From DATKUK01 sp035530655 (GTDB lineage: Bacteria > Planctomycetota > Phycisphaerae > UBA1845 > DATKUK01), in the NCBI GenBank assembly GCA_035530655.1, contig DATKUK010000026.1:1-64000 (forward strand): a DNA stretch of 64,000 nt, given 5' to 3'. Under the pieces are notes generated by a model. The model had not been told where the DNA came from. It saw nothing but the letters and a program-made list of their open reading frames with translations, and did no database searches. The number at the start of each line of letters is the position of its first letter. Positions within the stretch are counted from its first letter, which is position 1. The translations under genes were made by a program, and so were the position numbers. Shown here one piece after another: positions 44,198-53,916 of the stretch.

Positions 44198-45958
44198 CTA
44201 TTGGTCGGCCTGCGAGGCGGACTGGCCGTTGTGCTCGTTGATCAGGTCGAAGAACTTGCCCGTGGCCGAGCAGAGCTGGGCGATGGCGTCACCCAGGCGC
44301 CGCTTGCTGTTAATGATCTCGCTCTGTTGATTGAACAGCTCCTGTCGCCGTGAGAGCAAATCGTCGATGTTCAGCTCGCCCCGCCGATACCGGGTGAGCC
44401 CCTCGTCGTAGTTCCGCTGGTAGCGGTCCAGGTTGCTGGTCAGGTGCTTGATGTTCAGCGTGAGGGTCTTCATGCGGATCATCGGGTCGAGGGTGCCCAC
44501 ATAGATGTTGTTCTCGCGAGCCCGAATGGCCTGCTGATTCCGCTCGATATTGGCCAAGGCCTCGCGCTCCAGGCTGGTGGTCACGCGCTCGTCCACCCGG
44601 CGAAGCTCGACCGACGCCGACACCTGCCACTGCGAGCTGCCCTGATCGCCCTGGTCGCCCTCGAGGGCCGACTCGCCCGAGAAGATCAACGCGGCGTCCC
44701 ATTTGCCGCGGCGAGCGAGGTCCAACTGGGCCTGTGCGTTGCGCACGCCGTTGCGCAGGGTGGCAATCTCCGGATCGGTGGCCAGGCTCAGCTCGAGCAG
44801 CCGTTCGCGCGACACACCGGCAAACGGATTGAACGACTCCTCCATCAGCTCCAGCGTGGAGTCGAACGACAGGCCGATCCCCGACTTGAGTTCGTCCAGC
44901 CGCACCTCGAGCCGCCCGCTGAGATCCCGCCAGTCGGCCTCGACCGACGCCACCTCGGCCTGGACGCGCTGGAGATCGGACTCCACATCGCGATCGGTCA
45001 CTCCTCTGATCTCGACGGTCATGGCCCGCAGATCGTGAAGCCAGCGGCGGGTCATCTCGAGCCGATCGCGCGTGTCGATCGTGCCGTAGTAATCGAACAG
45101 CGCCCACAGCAGGCGGGTCCGCACGGTCTCGAGATATTGTAGTTTTGCGTTGTCGAGATCGTTCTGCCGGACGATCTGCTCGCTCGCGCGCTGCAACGCC
45201 TCACGCGAGGCCGACAGCGGATAGCGCAGCGAGCCGGCCACAAACGGGTGGTTGGCCTGCTCGCCGGTCCACTGCTCACCCGTCACGTGGTAGCCCGTGC
45301 TGAAGCTCAGGCGGCTGGTGTTGAAGAACCGCTTCTCGACGAACATCTCGGCCACGTGCTCGCGGTCGCGATACTGCCCGTCGATGGAGTCTCGCTCGCC
45401 CGCCATTTTGTTGTACACCCGCATGCCCGGGGTGAGGCTGTCGCGCGAGGTGTAGAAGAAGTCGTAGCGGGCCTCTTCGGCCTTGAACGACTGGTAGCGC
45501 TGCTTGATGGCCGGCTGGTTGTTGAAGGCCAGGTTGATCACGCGAACCGGGTCGAGCACGTAGTGAGCACTCGGCGATGGGGCAGGCATATCCTCATCCG
45601 AGGGCTGCGTGGCAGCAGCCGGCAGCGAGGTCGGCGTCGGCGTGTCGGCTACGCCGCCGCGGGGAACCGGCATGGCCAGGCCCGACTCCACCGTCTGCGA
45701 GGGCAGCTCGCCCTTCAGTCCCGCACAGCCGGCGACCAGGCACGCAGCGCCTGCGATCAGCAGTGCTACGGGCAGACCGCGCCAACCGAATCGCAGTCGC
45801 AGTGCGAATGAGGTGCGTGTGGTTGCTGGGTGGCCTTCGCCACAGCCAGGCACGGGCACAACTTTCCTTACGCACTTGCGTGGCCGACCTACCCGCAGCA
45901 ACACCCAGCGGGATACCCCGACCGTCACAAACATCGGCTGGTTGCAGGCGGAAAGCAC
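44198..45958 (-). CDS. TolC-like outer-membrane efflux lipoprotein
   Basis: Up to 586 residues. The true start may be a GTG up to about 100 nt downstream of 45958, because the lipobox LVAGC follows a hydrophobic stretch (GLPVALLIAGAACLVAGC) only at about residue 75. The mature part is long and helical with two related halves, including RGELNIDDLLSRRQELFNQQ and LRALLWALFDYYGTI-like helices. This fits the trimeric alpha-barrel channels of the OEP/TolC family that export drugs, metals or lipids. No inner-membrane pump gene is adjacent. It lies just outside the island's right end, and its 3' end is about 260 bp from tRNA-Met. Confidence 0.75.
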   Translation of the reverse strand: MLSACNQPMFVTVGVSRWVLLRVGRPRKCVRKVVPVPGCGEGHPATTRTSFALRLRFGWRGLPVALLIAGAACLVAGCAGLKGELPSQTVESGLAMPVPRGGVADTPTPTSLPAAATQPSDEDMPAPSPSAHYVLDPVRVINLAFNNQPAIKQRYQSFKAEEARYDFFYTSRDSLTPGMRVYNKMAGERDSIDGQYRDREHVAEMFVEKRFFNTSRLSFSTGYHVTGEQWTGEQANHPFVAGSLRYPLSASREALQRASEQIVRQNDLDNAKLQYLETVRTRLLWALFDYYGTIDTRDRLEMTRRWLHDLRAMTVEIRGVTDRDVESDLQRVQAEVASVEADWRDLSGRLEVRLDELKSGIGLSFDSTLELMEESFNPFAGVSRERLLELSLATDPEIATLRNGVRNAQAQLDLARRGKWDAALIFSGESALEGDQGDQGSSQWQVSASVELRRVDERVTTSLEREALANIERNQQAIRARENNIYVGTLDPMIRMKTLTLNIKHLTSNLDRYQRNYDEGLTRYRRGELNIDDLLSRRQELFNQQSEIINSKRRLGDAIAQLCSATGKFFDLINEHNGQSASQADQ

Positions 45959-46094
45959 AACGGCGAGGCCACCTGTCGACAGGGAACGGACCGCTTACCG
46001 GGCGAGGCGTTTCGTGCCCTGGCTACCCACCACCTGGCAGTAACACTCGGCCGACGAGTTTCTGCAACTCTCGATCGGCACTGCAATTATAAAA

Positions 46095-46168
46095 TGCGCC
46101 GCCAGGGACTCGAACCCCGAACCCGCTGGTTAAGAGCCAGCTGCTCTGCCAAATTGAGCTAGCGGCGC
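46095..46168 (-). tRNA. tRNA-Lys(CUU)
   Basis: 74 nt. Acceptor GCGCCGC/GCGGCGC, D-stem GCTC/GAGC, anticodon arm GCTGG-CTCTTAA-CCAGC (anticodon CTT), T-arm CGGGG-TTCGAGT-CCCTG and discriminator A. All stems pair, with one G-T. Confidence 0.95.
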
Positions 46169-46635
46169 ATCGACCCGCCTACCGCAGCAGCGAGCCACAA
46201 CTACATCAAGAATGAAGATTGTAGCAGCCCATGCATTGAACTCAACCCCCCAGTAAGCAAGCCGCCCGATCGGCCGATGCGTATCAACTCGAAAAGAGGC
46301 AGATGGCGGCAACGACTCTGTGCCGCGTCGGTGGACTCTCTCAACCCAGAACTCCAGTGTCGGCGGCTCAGCCAGAGGACGCACACGCCCGTATGGGTTG
46401 CCGACCGACGCCTGGGGCCCACGAGTGGACCCGGGCGGCGCGCGTGCAGCGGCCAAAAACCGTTCGGCGCTTGCCAACGAGGCCATAACAAGCTATGGTT
46501 CCAGGAGTTATTGGCGGCGGTCGACGCGGAGGGACGGGTCGGCGCCAGGCGTGGGGCGCCGTGTGGGGCCGGGCCGAGGTCGTTGGTATCGCCGCGGAAA
46601 GAACCACCTGACCTTCTTGTTTAGGGAGGGCTTCG
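46169..46635. other. Intergenic region
   Basis: About 470 bp with no supported gene. A strong GGGAGGG ribosome site for the following gene lies at its end. Confidence 0.5.
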
Positions 46636-49600
46636 ATGAAAAACTCGTGGCCCGCGAGCCTGAAAGACCGTGAAGGTCCCTTGTGCTTGGGGCTCGATGC
46701 CGGGTCGGTCAGCCTGGACGTTGTCGTCACCGATCAGCAGGGCAACCTGCTGGCGCAGTCGTATACGCGAACGCATGGCCGCCCTGTGGAAACGACCTTG
46801 TCGGTGTTGGAGGGGTTGTTCCAGCACGCCGCACCCGACCGATTCGAGCTAGTCGCCGGCACGGGCTCAGCCGGCCGGTTGATCTGCCGGTTGCTGGAGG
46901 TGCCGTTCGTCAACGAGTTGATCTGCCAGGCGGTGGCCATCAAGCGGCTTCATCCGGAGGTACGGACGCTGATCGAGATGGGCGGGCAGGACAGCAAGAT
47001 GCTGTTCCTGCCGGCCGGCGACGCGAAGGACCGGCCCATGGTCGACTTCGCGATGAATACGAACTGTGCGGCGGGCACGGGCAGCTTCCTCGATCAGCAG
47101 GCGTCGCGTCTGGGGATCCGCATCGAGGACGAGTTTGGCGAGTTGGCGCTCAAGAGCAAGAATCCGCCGCGTGTCGCCGGTCGATGCAGCGTGTTCGCTA
47201 AGAGCGACATGATCCACCTTCAGCAGCAGGCGACACCGCTGTACGACATTGTAGCTGGACTGTGTTTGGGCCTGACGCGCAATCTCGTGAGCAACTTTGC
47301 GCGCGGCCGCGCGTTGGAGCGCCCCGTCGCATTCTGCGGGGGCGTGGCGGCCAACAAGGGCGTGGTCCGCGCGTTCGAGCAGGTTTTGAAGCTGGAGCCG
47401 GGTGGGCTGATCGTGCCGGACTGCCATGCAATGACCGGCGCGCTGGGTGCGGTGCTGGTGCAAATGAACGAAGGCAAACGAGTGGCCTTTCCCGAGGCGG
47501 GGCTGTCGCGCCTGCGCGAGCATCTGGCGGAAATGCGGACCATCGGTCACCGTCTGGCTGGGCTCGCGCCGCCGTCGGACGGATCGCCGGAAAGCACGAT
47601 CTGGGCCGAGCATCTGGTGGGCCGGCTCAAGGCGGGCGAGAAGATCGACGCCTACCTGGGCGTGGACGTCGGGTCGATCAGCACGAACGTCGTTCTTCTC
47701 GACACAGAGCAGCGTGTGCTGGCCAAGGCATACCTGATGACGGCGGGTCAGCCGTTGGAGGCGGTTCGCCGTGGCCTGGCCGACGTGGGTCGGCAGGTTG
47801 ACGATCATGTGGCCATTCGGGGTGCAGCCACCACCGGGTCGGGCCGCTATCTGACCGGCGATTTCATCGGCGCGGACCTGGTCATCAATGAGATCACCGC
47901 GCAGGCAACCGCGGCGGCGATGATCGATCCGAAGGTGGACACCATCTTCGAGATCGGCGGCCAGGACTCCAAGTACATCAGCCTCGACAACGGGGTGGTA
48001 GTCGACTTCGAAATGAACCATGCCTGCGCGGCCGGGACGGGCAGCTTTCTGGAGGAGCAGGCCGAGCGGCTGGGCATCAGCATCAAGGAGCAGTTCGGCA
48101 ATCTGGCGTTGCAGAGCGGCGCGCCGATCCGTCTGGGCGAGCGCTGCACGGTGTTCATGGAGTCGGACCTGCTGAGCTATCAGCAGCAGGGCGCCGACCG
48201 TGACGACCTGGTCGCGGGACTGGCCTACTCGATCGTGACCAACTACCTCAACCGCGTCGTGGCTCATCGCCGCATCGGCAAGCGGGTTTTTTTCCAGGGC
48301 GGGACGGCCTTCAACAAGGGCGTGGTGGCTGCGTTCGAGAGCCGTCTGGGCCACGAGATCACCGTGCCGCCGCACCACGAGGTGACCGGCGCGATCGGGG
48401 CGGCGGTGCTGGCCAGGCGCTGGCAGGATCGTGAGGGGCATAGCGAGAGCAACTTCCGCGGATTCGAACTGGCCAACATCGAGTACAGCGTCCGCAGCTT
48501 TGAGTGCGAGCACTGCGCCAACCATTGTGAGATCAAGGAGGTAACGGTCGCCGGGCGCGATCCGCTGGTCTACGGCAGCCGGTGCGATCGCTACAACGTC
48601 AAGAAGGACACGGTCGATCTGAAGGGCACTCCCGACCTGTTCAAGGAGCGGCAGAAGCTGCTGGAGCAGCACTGCAACCTTTCGAAGGTGCAGGATGACG
48701 GCGCGCCGACGATCGGCTTGCCCATGGCACTGAGCAACTACCAACTCGCGCCGTTCTGGGCAACGCTGTTGGGCGAGTTGGGCTTGAAGGTGGTACTCAG
48801 CGGGCCGAGCACGAAAGAGGTGATCCACCGCGGGGTGGAGAGCGTGCTGTCGACGCCGTGCTTTCCGGTGAAGGTCGCGCACGGACACGTGCTGAAGTTG
48901 ATCGACAAAGGTGTGGATTACATCTGGATGCCCAGCATTGTGTCGATGCCGCGCGAGCACGAGGAGGTACACCGCAACCACCTCTGCCCGTACGTGCAGA
49001 CGATTCCCTATCAGGTCATGGTTGCGTTGGAGGAGCCTTTACGCAGAACGCGCCTGCTGAAGATGCCCGTTCGGTTCGAGGAAGGTCGGGCGGCGCTGTT
49101 GAAGTGTCTCGAGCCGTTGTGCGAGCAGTTCGGCGTGACCAATCGCGACCTTCGGCGCGGCATTGAGGCGGGCGAAAGGGCGCAGAAGGCGTTCGAGGCG
49201 GCCTGCCGCCAGCGAGGGACCGAGATTCTGGGCAAGCTCGACAAGTTACCCATCCAACGGGCGGTGGTGGTGGTCAGCCGTCCGTACAACGGATGCGATG
49301 CGGGCGTATCGCTGGAATTGCCGACCAAGCTCCGCAAGCTGGCGGTGCTGCCGATTCCGATGGACTTTCTCAACCTCGATCAGGAGGGCATGCCGCACGA
49401 TCGCGTATTCGCCAACATGTACTGGAAGTACGGACAGCAGATTCTCCGCGCGGCTACACGCGTGCGGAAGGATCCAAAGCTGCACGCGGTGTTCCTGTCG
49501 AACTTCAGTTGCGGGCCCGATTCGTTCATCATCAGTTACTTCAAGAAACTGATGGGCGAGAAGCCCGCGCTGGTGCTGGAGATCGACGAGCACTCGGCTG

Positions 49601-50949
49601 ATGCGGGCGTGGTTACGCGGCTGGAGGCGTTTTTGGAGAGCCTTCGGGGCGCCGAAGCCGCCAGTCGCGCCCAGGGCGAGGCCAGGCCGCTGTACGGCGA
49701 TGGGCAAGTCGATTGCAGCCGCCGGACGCTCTATATCCCCTGGATGGGCGACGCATCGTACGCGTTGGCGTCGGCGTTCAGGGCGTGTGGGCAGCCAGCG
49801 GAGGTGTTGCCGATCGGCGACGACCAGACGCTGGAGGTGGGAAGGCAGTTCACCACGGGCAAGGAATGTCTGCCGTGCATCATCACCACGGGCGACATGG
49901 TCAAGAAGGCTTGGGAGCCGGGCTTCGATCGCTCGCGGGCGGCGTTCTTCATGCCGGGCGGGTCGGGGCCTTGCCGATTCGGCCAATACAACTGTATGCA
50001 GAAGCTGGTGCTCAAGGATTTGGGGCTGGACGAGATTCCGGTGGTGGCGCCGTCGCAGGACAACCGGTTTTACGAAGACTTCAAGCAGTTTCGGCGCGAT
50101 CCGACGCGGCTGGCGTGGAACGGCATCACGGCGTGCGACCTGCTCCAGAAGGTGCGACTGAAGCTGCGGGCCTACGAGGCCGAATCGGGCGAGACCGACA
50201 GAGTATATCAGGCGTGTTTGGACGATCTGTGCCGACTGATCGAGACCGACCCGAAGGAGGAGCAGATCGTGGCGTTGATGGAACGCATCGCGCCGCGGTT
50301 CGGGCGGATCGAAACCTCGCGGCAGGACAAGCCGCGGATCGGCGTGGTGGGCGAGATCTACGTCCGCTGTCACGACTTCGCCAACAACAACGTGGTGCGG
50401 CAGTTGGAGAGCATGGGGGCCGAGGCGGCGCTCGCCAGCTTCAGCGAGTGGATGTACTACACCAACGTGACGCGGAAGTGGGCGGCGCGGCGGACGGGCA
50501 GTTGGCGCGAGTGGATCCAGAACAGCCTGAAGGACCGGGTGCAGCACAAGATCGAGCGGCGACTGGCCCAGCCGTTCGAGCGGATATTCGGTCCGCTGGC
50601 GGAGGTGTCGGTCTGGCACGTACTGGAGCTTGCGAGGCCTTACATCCACGAGAGCTTCGAGGGCGAGGCGGTGCTGTCGGTGGGCAAGACGATCGAGTTC
50701 TGCCACGAAGGTTGCGACGGTGTGGTGAACGTGATGCCGTTCACGTGCATGCCGTCGACGATCGTCAGCGGGCTGCTCAAAAAGGTCAGCGACGATCTGG
50801 GCGGGATGCCGACGGTGTCGATCAGCTACGACGGGCAGCAGGACCCGACGCTGCACACGCGTTTGGAGGCGTTCGTGCACCAGGCGAGGGCGTACCGCCG
50901 GCTTCGCGCGAAGCGGGGTGCGCTGGGCGAGGGTGTGGCGGCGCATTGA
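46636..50949 (+). CDS. Giant acyl-CoA dehydratase activase fusion (two activase domains plus HgdB-like region)
   Basis: 1437 residues from ATG 46636 (GGGAGGG upstream). Two BadF/BcrA-type ASKHA ATPase domains: about 16-290 (LGLDAGSVSLDVVV, CAAGTGSFLDQQASRLG with C144, then C184) and about 335-610 (LGVDVGSISTNVVL, HACAAGTGSFLEEQAERLG). The cysteines would hold the subunit-bridging [4Fe-4S] cluster. About 625-1000 match the DUF2229 segment (CEHCANHCEIKEVTVAGRDP). About 1000-1400 resemble the D-component (HgdB/BcrB) of 2-hydroxyacyl-CoA dehydratases (KECLPCIITTGDMVKK). Such proteins drive ATP-dependent low-potential electron transfer. The substrate is unknown, and no partner gene is next to it. 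Confidence 0.8.
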   Translation: MKNSWPASLKDREGPLCLGLDAGSVSLDVVVTDQQGNLLAQSYTRTHGRPVETTLSVLEGLFQHAAPDRFELVAGTGSAGRLICRLLEVPFVNELICQAVAIKRLHPEVRTLIEMGGQDSKMLFLPAGDAKDRPMVDFAMNTNCAAGTGSFLDQQASRLGIRIEDEFGELALKSKNPPRVAGRCSVFAKSDMIHLQQQATPLYDIVAGLCLGLTRNLVSNFARGRALERPVAFCGGVAANKGVVRAFEQVLKLEPGGLIVPDCHAMTGALGAVLVQMNEGKRVAFPEAGLSRLREHLAEMRTIGHRLAGLAPPSDGSPESTIWAEHLVGRLKAGEKIDAYLGVDVGSISTNVVLLDTEQRVLAKAYLMTAGQPLEAVRRGLADVGRQVDDHVAIRGAATTGSGRYLTGDFIGADLVINEITAQATAAAMIDPKVDTIFEIGGQDSKYISLDNGVVVDFEMNHACAAGTGSFLEEQAERLGISIKEQFGNLALQSGAPIRLGERCTVFMESDLLSYQQQGADRDDLVAGLAYSIVTNYLNRVVAHRRIGKRVFFQGGTAFNKGVVAAFESRLGHEITVPPHHEVTGAIGAAVLARRWQDREGHSESNFRGFELANIEYSVRSFECEHCANHCEIKEVTVAGRDPLVYGSRCDRYNVKKDTVDLKGTPDLFKERQKLLEQHCNLSKVQDDGAPTIGLPMALSNYQLAPFWATLLGELGLKVVLSGPSTKEVIHRGVESVLSTPCFPVKVAHGHVLKLIDKGVDYIWMPSIVSMPREHEEVHRNHLCPYVQTIPYQVMVALEEPLRRTRLLKMPVRFEEGRAALLKCLEPLCEQFGVTNRDLRRGIEAGERAQKAFEAACRQRGTEILGKLDKLPIQRAVVVVSRPYNGCDAGVSLELPTKLRKLAVLPIPMDFLNLDQEGMPHDRVFANMYWKYGQQILRAATRVRKDPKLHAVFLSNFSCGPDSFIISYFKKLMGEKPALVLEIDEHSADAGVVTRLEAFLESLRGAEAASRAQGEARPLYGDGQVDCSRRTLYIPWMGDASYALASAFRACGQPAEVLPIGDDQTLEVGRQFTTGKECLPCIITTGDMVKKAWEPGFDRSRAAFFMPGGSGPCRFGQYNCMQKLVLKDLGLDEIPVVAPSQDNRFYEDFKQFRRDPTRLAWNGITACDLLQKVRLKLRAYEAESGETDRVYQACLDDLCRLIETDPKEEQIVALMERIAPRFGRIETSRQDKPRIGVVGEIYVRCHDFANNNVVRQLESMGAEAALASFSEWMYYTNVTRKWAARRTGSWREWIQNSLKDRVQHKIERRLAQPFERIFGPLAEVSVWHVLELARPYIHESFEGEAVLSVGKTIEFCHEGCDGVVNVMPFTCMPSTIVSGLLKKVSDDLGGMPTVSISYDGQQDPTLHTRLEAFVHQARAYRRLRAKRGALGEGVAAH

Positions 50950-51089
50950 CCGGTACTGCGTGCCGCTGGTTTGCACGGACGGGCCCTATCGGCTTACATC
51001 ATCCAGCCGACAGGTGACGCACTGGCGGACGAGCCGTTCGGCTGACTTCACGGCCGAAGCCGCCAGAGGCACACGGCACGTCACGCAAT

Positions 51090-52607
51090 TCACCGGGTCG
51101 GTTCAAGCTTCATGATTACGCCGTCGTGATTACCGTTGCGCGTGCGCTGGGCCGCGTGGGCGGAGACGGGAAAGTCGTCGGAGTTGGAGTTGCCGGCCAA
51201 ATACAGCGTCCCGTTCTCGCCCAGCGTGACCGAGCGGATCAGATCGTCGCCGGAGCCGCCCAGGTAGGTGGCGTAGAGCAGCTTCGAGCCGTCCGAACTG
51301 AAGATGGCCAGGATCGCATCGCTCTTTCCGCCGCCGTAGGTTTTCTGAAGGGCGTCGGGGGTGACGGGGAAGTCGTGCGAATCGGTCTGCCCGACGATGC
51401 AGATGTTGCCGTCGGCGTCAGCCGTGGGCATCAGGAAGTACTCACCACCGCTGCCGCCCAGCAGCGTACAGAAGGTCAACTTCGTGCCATCGGGCGAGAG
51501 CTTGGCGAGAAAGCCGTCGGTCTTGCCCTTGAGCTGTTTTTGATAGGCATTGTCCGTCGCGGGGAAGTCGGCTGAACCGGTCGCGCCGGTCAGCAGGACG
51601 CTGCCATCTTCAAGCAGGGCCGGCCGGTGCTCGGCGAACTCGTTGCTGCTGCCCGCCAGGTATGTGCAGTAGCCCAGCCGTCGCCCGTCGGGCGACAGGC
51701 TCGCGAGGAAGCAGTCGGACTCACCGCCTGCGGCCGGCTGGGCGGCGCCCGGTGTAACGGGCAGGTCGGTCGAGCGCGTGTGGCCGGCCACATACACGTT
51801 GCCGGCCGCATCAACGCGCGCACCCAGCAGGCCGTCCCAGTTGCTGCCGCCCAGAAGTGTCGCCCAAACCAGCCCCGTGCCATCGGCCCTTACCTTCACG
51901 ATCATGGCGTCGCCCTCGGCACCGCCGACTCTGGCCCGCACGACTCCGTCACTGCCGGGGAAGTCGGGCGAGTCGCTGCGGCCGACGATGACGATGTTGT
52001 CGTCCGGGTCCAGGGCGATGCCGCCCCGCGGCCAGTCGTTTCCGCGACCGCCGACGTAGGTGCACCAAACAGTGCTCTTGGCGTCGGGCGCGAGCTTGGC
52101 GAGGATGACGTCAGCCTCGCCGCCCCCGTACTGACGCTGATAGGCTCGGTCGGTGGTGGGCAGATCGTGCGACCGACACGCGGTGGCGATGATGATGTTG
52201 CCCTTCTTGTCGAGGGCCATGCCGTAGACGGCCCGCTCCTGCTTGGAGCCGCCGAAGTAGGTGACGAACTGAAAGTGTCGGCCTTGCGGGTCGAGGCGAG
52301 CCACAAAGCAGTCACCGCTGGAGACACCGGGGTGGCCCGTGCCGGCCGGCTCGCCGGCGTAGGTAGGCTGGACCACGCCCTGCGTGACGGGCAGATCGGG
52401 CGAGCAGGTCTGCCCGCCGACCAGTACCGACCCCTCGGGCAGGCGGATAATCTCACGAAGCTGATCCCACTGGCTGCCGCCGATGAACGTGGCGTAGGCG
52501 ATGCGGTAGCGGCCGGCGGCGGCAGGCTGCGTGTCGGCCGCGGTCGCATTGGGCAATGAGACGCTCGCCGCGATAAGCAGCGCAAACGTGATGCATTTGG
52601 ACGTCAT
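51090..52607 (-). CDS. Secreted SBBP-repeat protein
   Basis: 505 residues. The start at ATG 52607 (MTSKCITFALLIAASVSLPN) is backed by GGAGGA about 8 nt upstream and by a signal peptide cleaved near ATA-AD. The rest is about eight SBBP (beta-propeller-type) repeats, each with DCFLASLSPDGRRLGYCTYL-like and GNIIIVGRSDSPDFP-like units. They are predicted to fold as a beta-propeller in the periplasm or outside the cell. No anchor is visible. SBBP proteins are common in Planctomycetota and Acidobacteria; their function is unknown. Confidence 0.75.
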   Translation of the reverse strand: MTSKCITFALLIAASVSLPNATAADTQPAAAGRYRIAYATFIGGSQWDQLREIIRLPEGSVLVGGQTCSPDLPVTQGVVQPTYAGEPAGTGHPGVSSGDCFVARLDPQGRHFQFVTYFGGSKQERAVYGMALDKKGNIIIATACRSHDLPTTDRAYQRQYGGGEADVILAKLAPDAKSTVWCTYVGGRGNDWPRGGIALDPDDNIVIVGRSDSPDFPGSDGVVRARVGGAEGDAMIVKVRADGTGLVWATLLGGSNWDGLLGARVDAAGNVYVAGHTRSTDLPVTPGAAQPAAGGESDCFLASLSPDGRRLGYCTYLAGSSNEFAEHRPALLEDGSVLLTGATGSADFPATDNAYQKQLKGKTDGFLAKLSPDGTKLTFCTLLGGSGGEYFLMPTADADGNICIVGQTDSHDFPVTPDALQKTYGGGKSDAILAIFSSDGSKLLYATYLGGSGDDLIRSVTLGENGTLYLAGNSNSDDFPVSAHAAQRTRNGNHDGVIMKLEPTR

Positions 52608-52749
52608 GGGAACATCCTCCATAGGCCAGCCGGGCGGAGTGGCTCGTTGATCCACCAACAGCATCTGTTCTCAAAGAAGCGAAGCGGCAGAGCACTCATC
52701 GTGTCCGGCACCCTTAGAAGGGTGGGCCACGGGTCACGCGACCTTCCGT

Positions 52750-52900
52750 CGCCCGCGCGAAACATGCCCGCGCCCGCCGCGGCGGTCTTGGACATGCCAC
52801 CCGAGAATCAGTCCCCCGCTCCTGGAAGGAACGGGGCACCCGTCTATCGGTTCACATCAGAGAAGACACTGTTCAAGAACAGTGGCACACGGGCCCGCCG
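52750..52900 (-). repeat. Dispersed composite repeat, copy 2 (inverted)
   Basis: The reverse complement carries the same ordered blocks as 2070-2200: CACTGTTC/GAACAGTG hairpin, CTCGGGTGGCATGTCCAAG-like segment, GCCGCGG and GCGCGGGCATGT. It overlaps the last codons of the neighbouring epimerase gene. Confidence 0.7.
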
Positions 52901-53916
52901 CGCTGCTCGTGCCACTGTTTCATCAGCTTCATGCCCTGCTCGAAGCTTACCTCGGGTCGCCATCCAAGTTCGTCGCGGATACGACGGGTATCGACGGGCT
53001 GGTCCACGCTCATCAGTACGACCAGCCAGCGAGTGACCAGGTGCTCGTGTCCCCGTGCCCGAGTCCACAGTTCGATCAACCAGGCAGCGGTGTAAGCCAC
53101 CCAACGGGCAACATGTCGTGGTGGTCGTGCCACGCCCAGCGCGTCGGCGATGGCGTCGACGAATTGACGTTGTGTGACGGGCTCTTCGCTGGCCACGTCA
53201 TAGATTTTGCCTGCCGCAACGGAACGAACCCCTGCCAGGATGACCGCCCGGGCAGCGTCGTCCACGTAGGCGGTGGCAAATTGGTTCCGCCCGCTGCCGA
53301 TCACGTATAGGTATCCGCCCTCGGCCAGGGTGAGGAACGTTTTGGCCAGCGGGCTCGGGCCGGGGCCGTAGATCGTGCAGGCCAGCCGCATGATCGTCCA
53401 CGGCACATGGGCCCGCTCGCATTCGCTGCGGACCAGATTCTCGGCTTCCAGCTTCGCGCGAGCATAATAGTTGTGCCGCAACGGCGCGACCGGGGTGCTG
53501 CCGGCCGAGATCCCGCCGCCGACGTGCCTGGCTGAGTAGACAGCGCCGGTGCTGACGTAGACGAACCGCGTCGGTCGGCAAGCCAAGGCTGCGTCGAGCA
53601 GCCGTCGCGTGCCCTCGACGGTCGTCCGGCGGAACTCGGCCAAGCGACCGGTCGTGCCGACCAGGGCGGCCGCATGGTACACCACATCGCCGCTGCGAAC
53701 GAGATCATCGCAGCCGCCGGGCGCCAGCAGGTCGCCGCGAACCGGCTCGGCTCCCAGCGATCGGATGGCTGCGTCGGCTTGAGGGCGTCGAACGAGCACG
53801 CGCACCTGGTCGGCCAGCGGCACGAGTAGCCGCACCATCGCCCGGCCCAGGAACCCCGTTCCGCCGGTCACCGCGACGTTCAACGTGTTTCCCTTCGCAG
53901 AAGCCGTGGGATCCAC
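52873..53916 (-). CDS. NAD(P)-dependent epimerase/dehydratase
   Basis: 347 residues, extended SDR family. Rossmann motif VTGGTGFLGRA (about 15-25), and catalytic YxxxK within HNYYARAKLEAEN. It also has DLVRSGDVVYHAAALVG and a C-terminal substrate domain. It overlaps the upstream methyltransferase gene, so they are one operon with the ketosynthase. In OleA-type pathways an SDR (OleD) reduces the condensed keto acid; the parallel is only suggestive because OleB and OleC are absent. The end of the gene lies in a dispersed repeat, which may have replaced its original 3' end (PVCHCS tail). Confidence 0.75.
   Translation of the reverse strand: MDPTASAKGNTLNVAVTGGTGFLGRAMVRLLVPLADQVRVLVRRPQADAAIRSLGAEPVRGDLLAPGGCDDLVRSGDVVYHAAALVGTTGRLAEFRRTTVEGTRRLLDAALACRPTRFVYVSTGAVYSARHVGGGISAGSTPVAPLRHNYYARAKLEAENLVRSECERAHVPWTIMRLACTIYGPGPSPLAKTFLTLAEGGYLYVIGSGRNQFATAYVDDAARAVILAGVRSVAAGKIYDVASEEPVTQRQFVDAIADALGVARPPRHVARWVAYTAAWLIELWTRARGHEHLVTRWLVVLMSVDQPVDTRRIRDELGWRPEVSFEQGMKLMKQWHEQRGGPVCHCS

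Noticed and set aside
46867..48981. 704-residue open frame antisense to the activase gene
   Set aside because: His/Gln/Arg-rich shadow of a strongly supported gene in high-GC DNA.
49246..50976. 576-residue open frame antisense to the activase gene
   Set aside because: Same reason: antisense shadow with no start signals.
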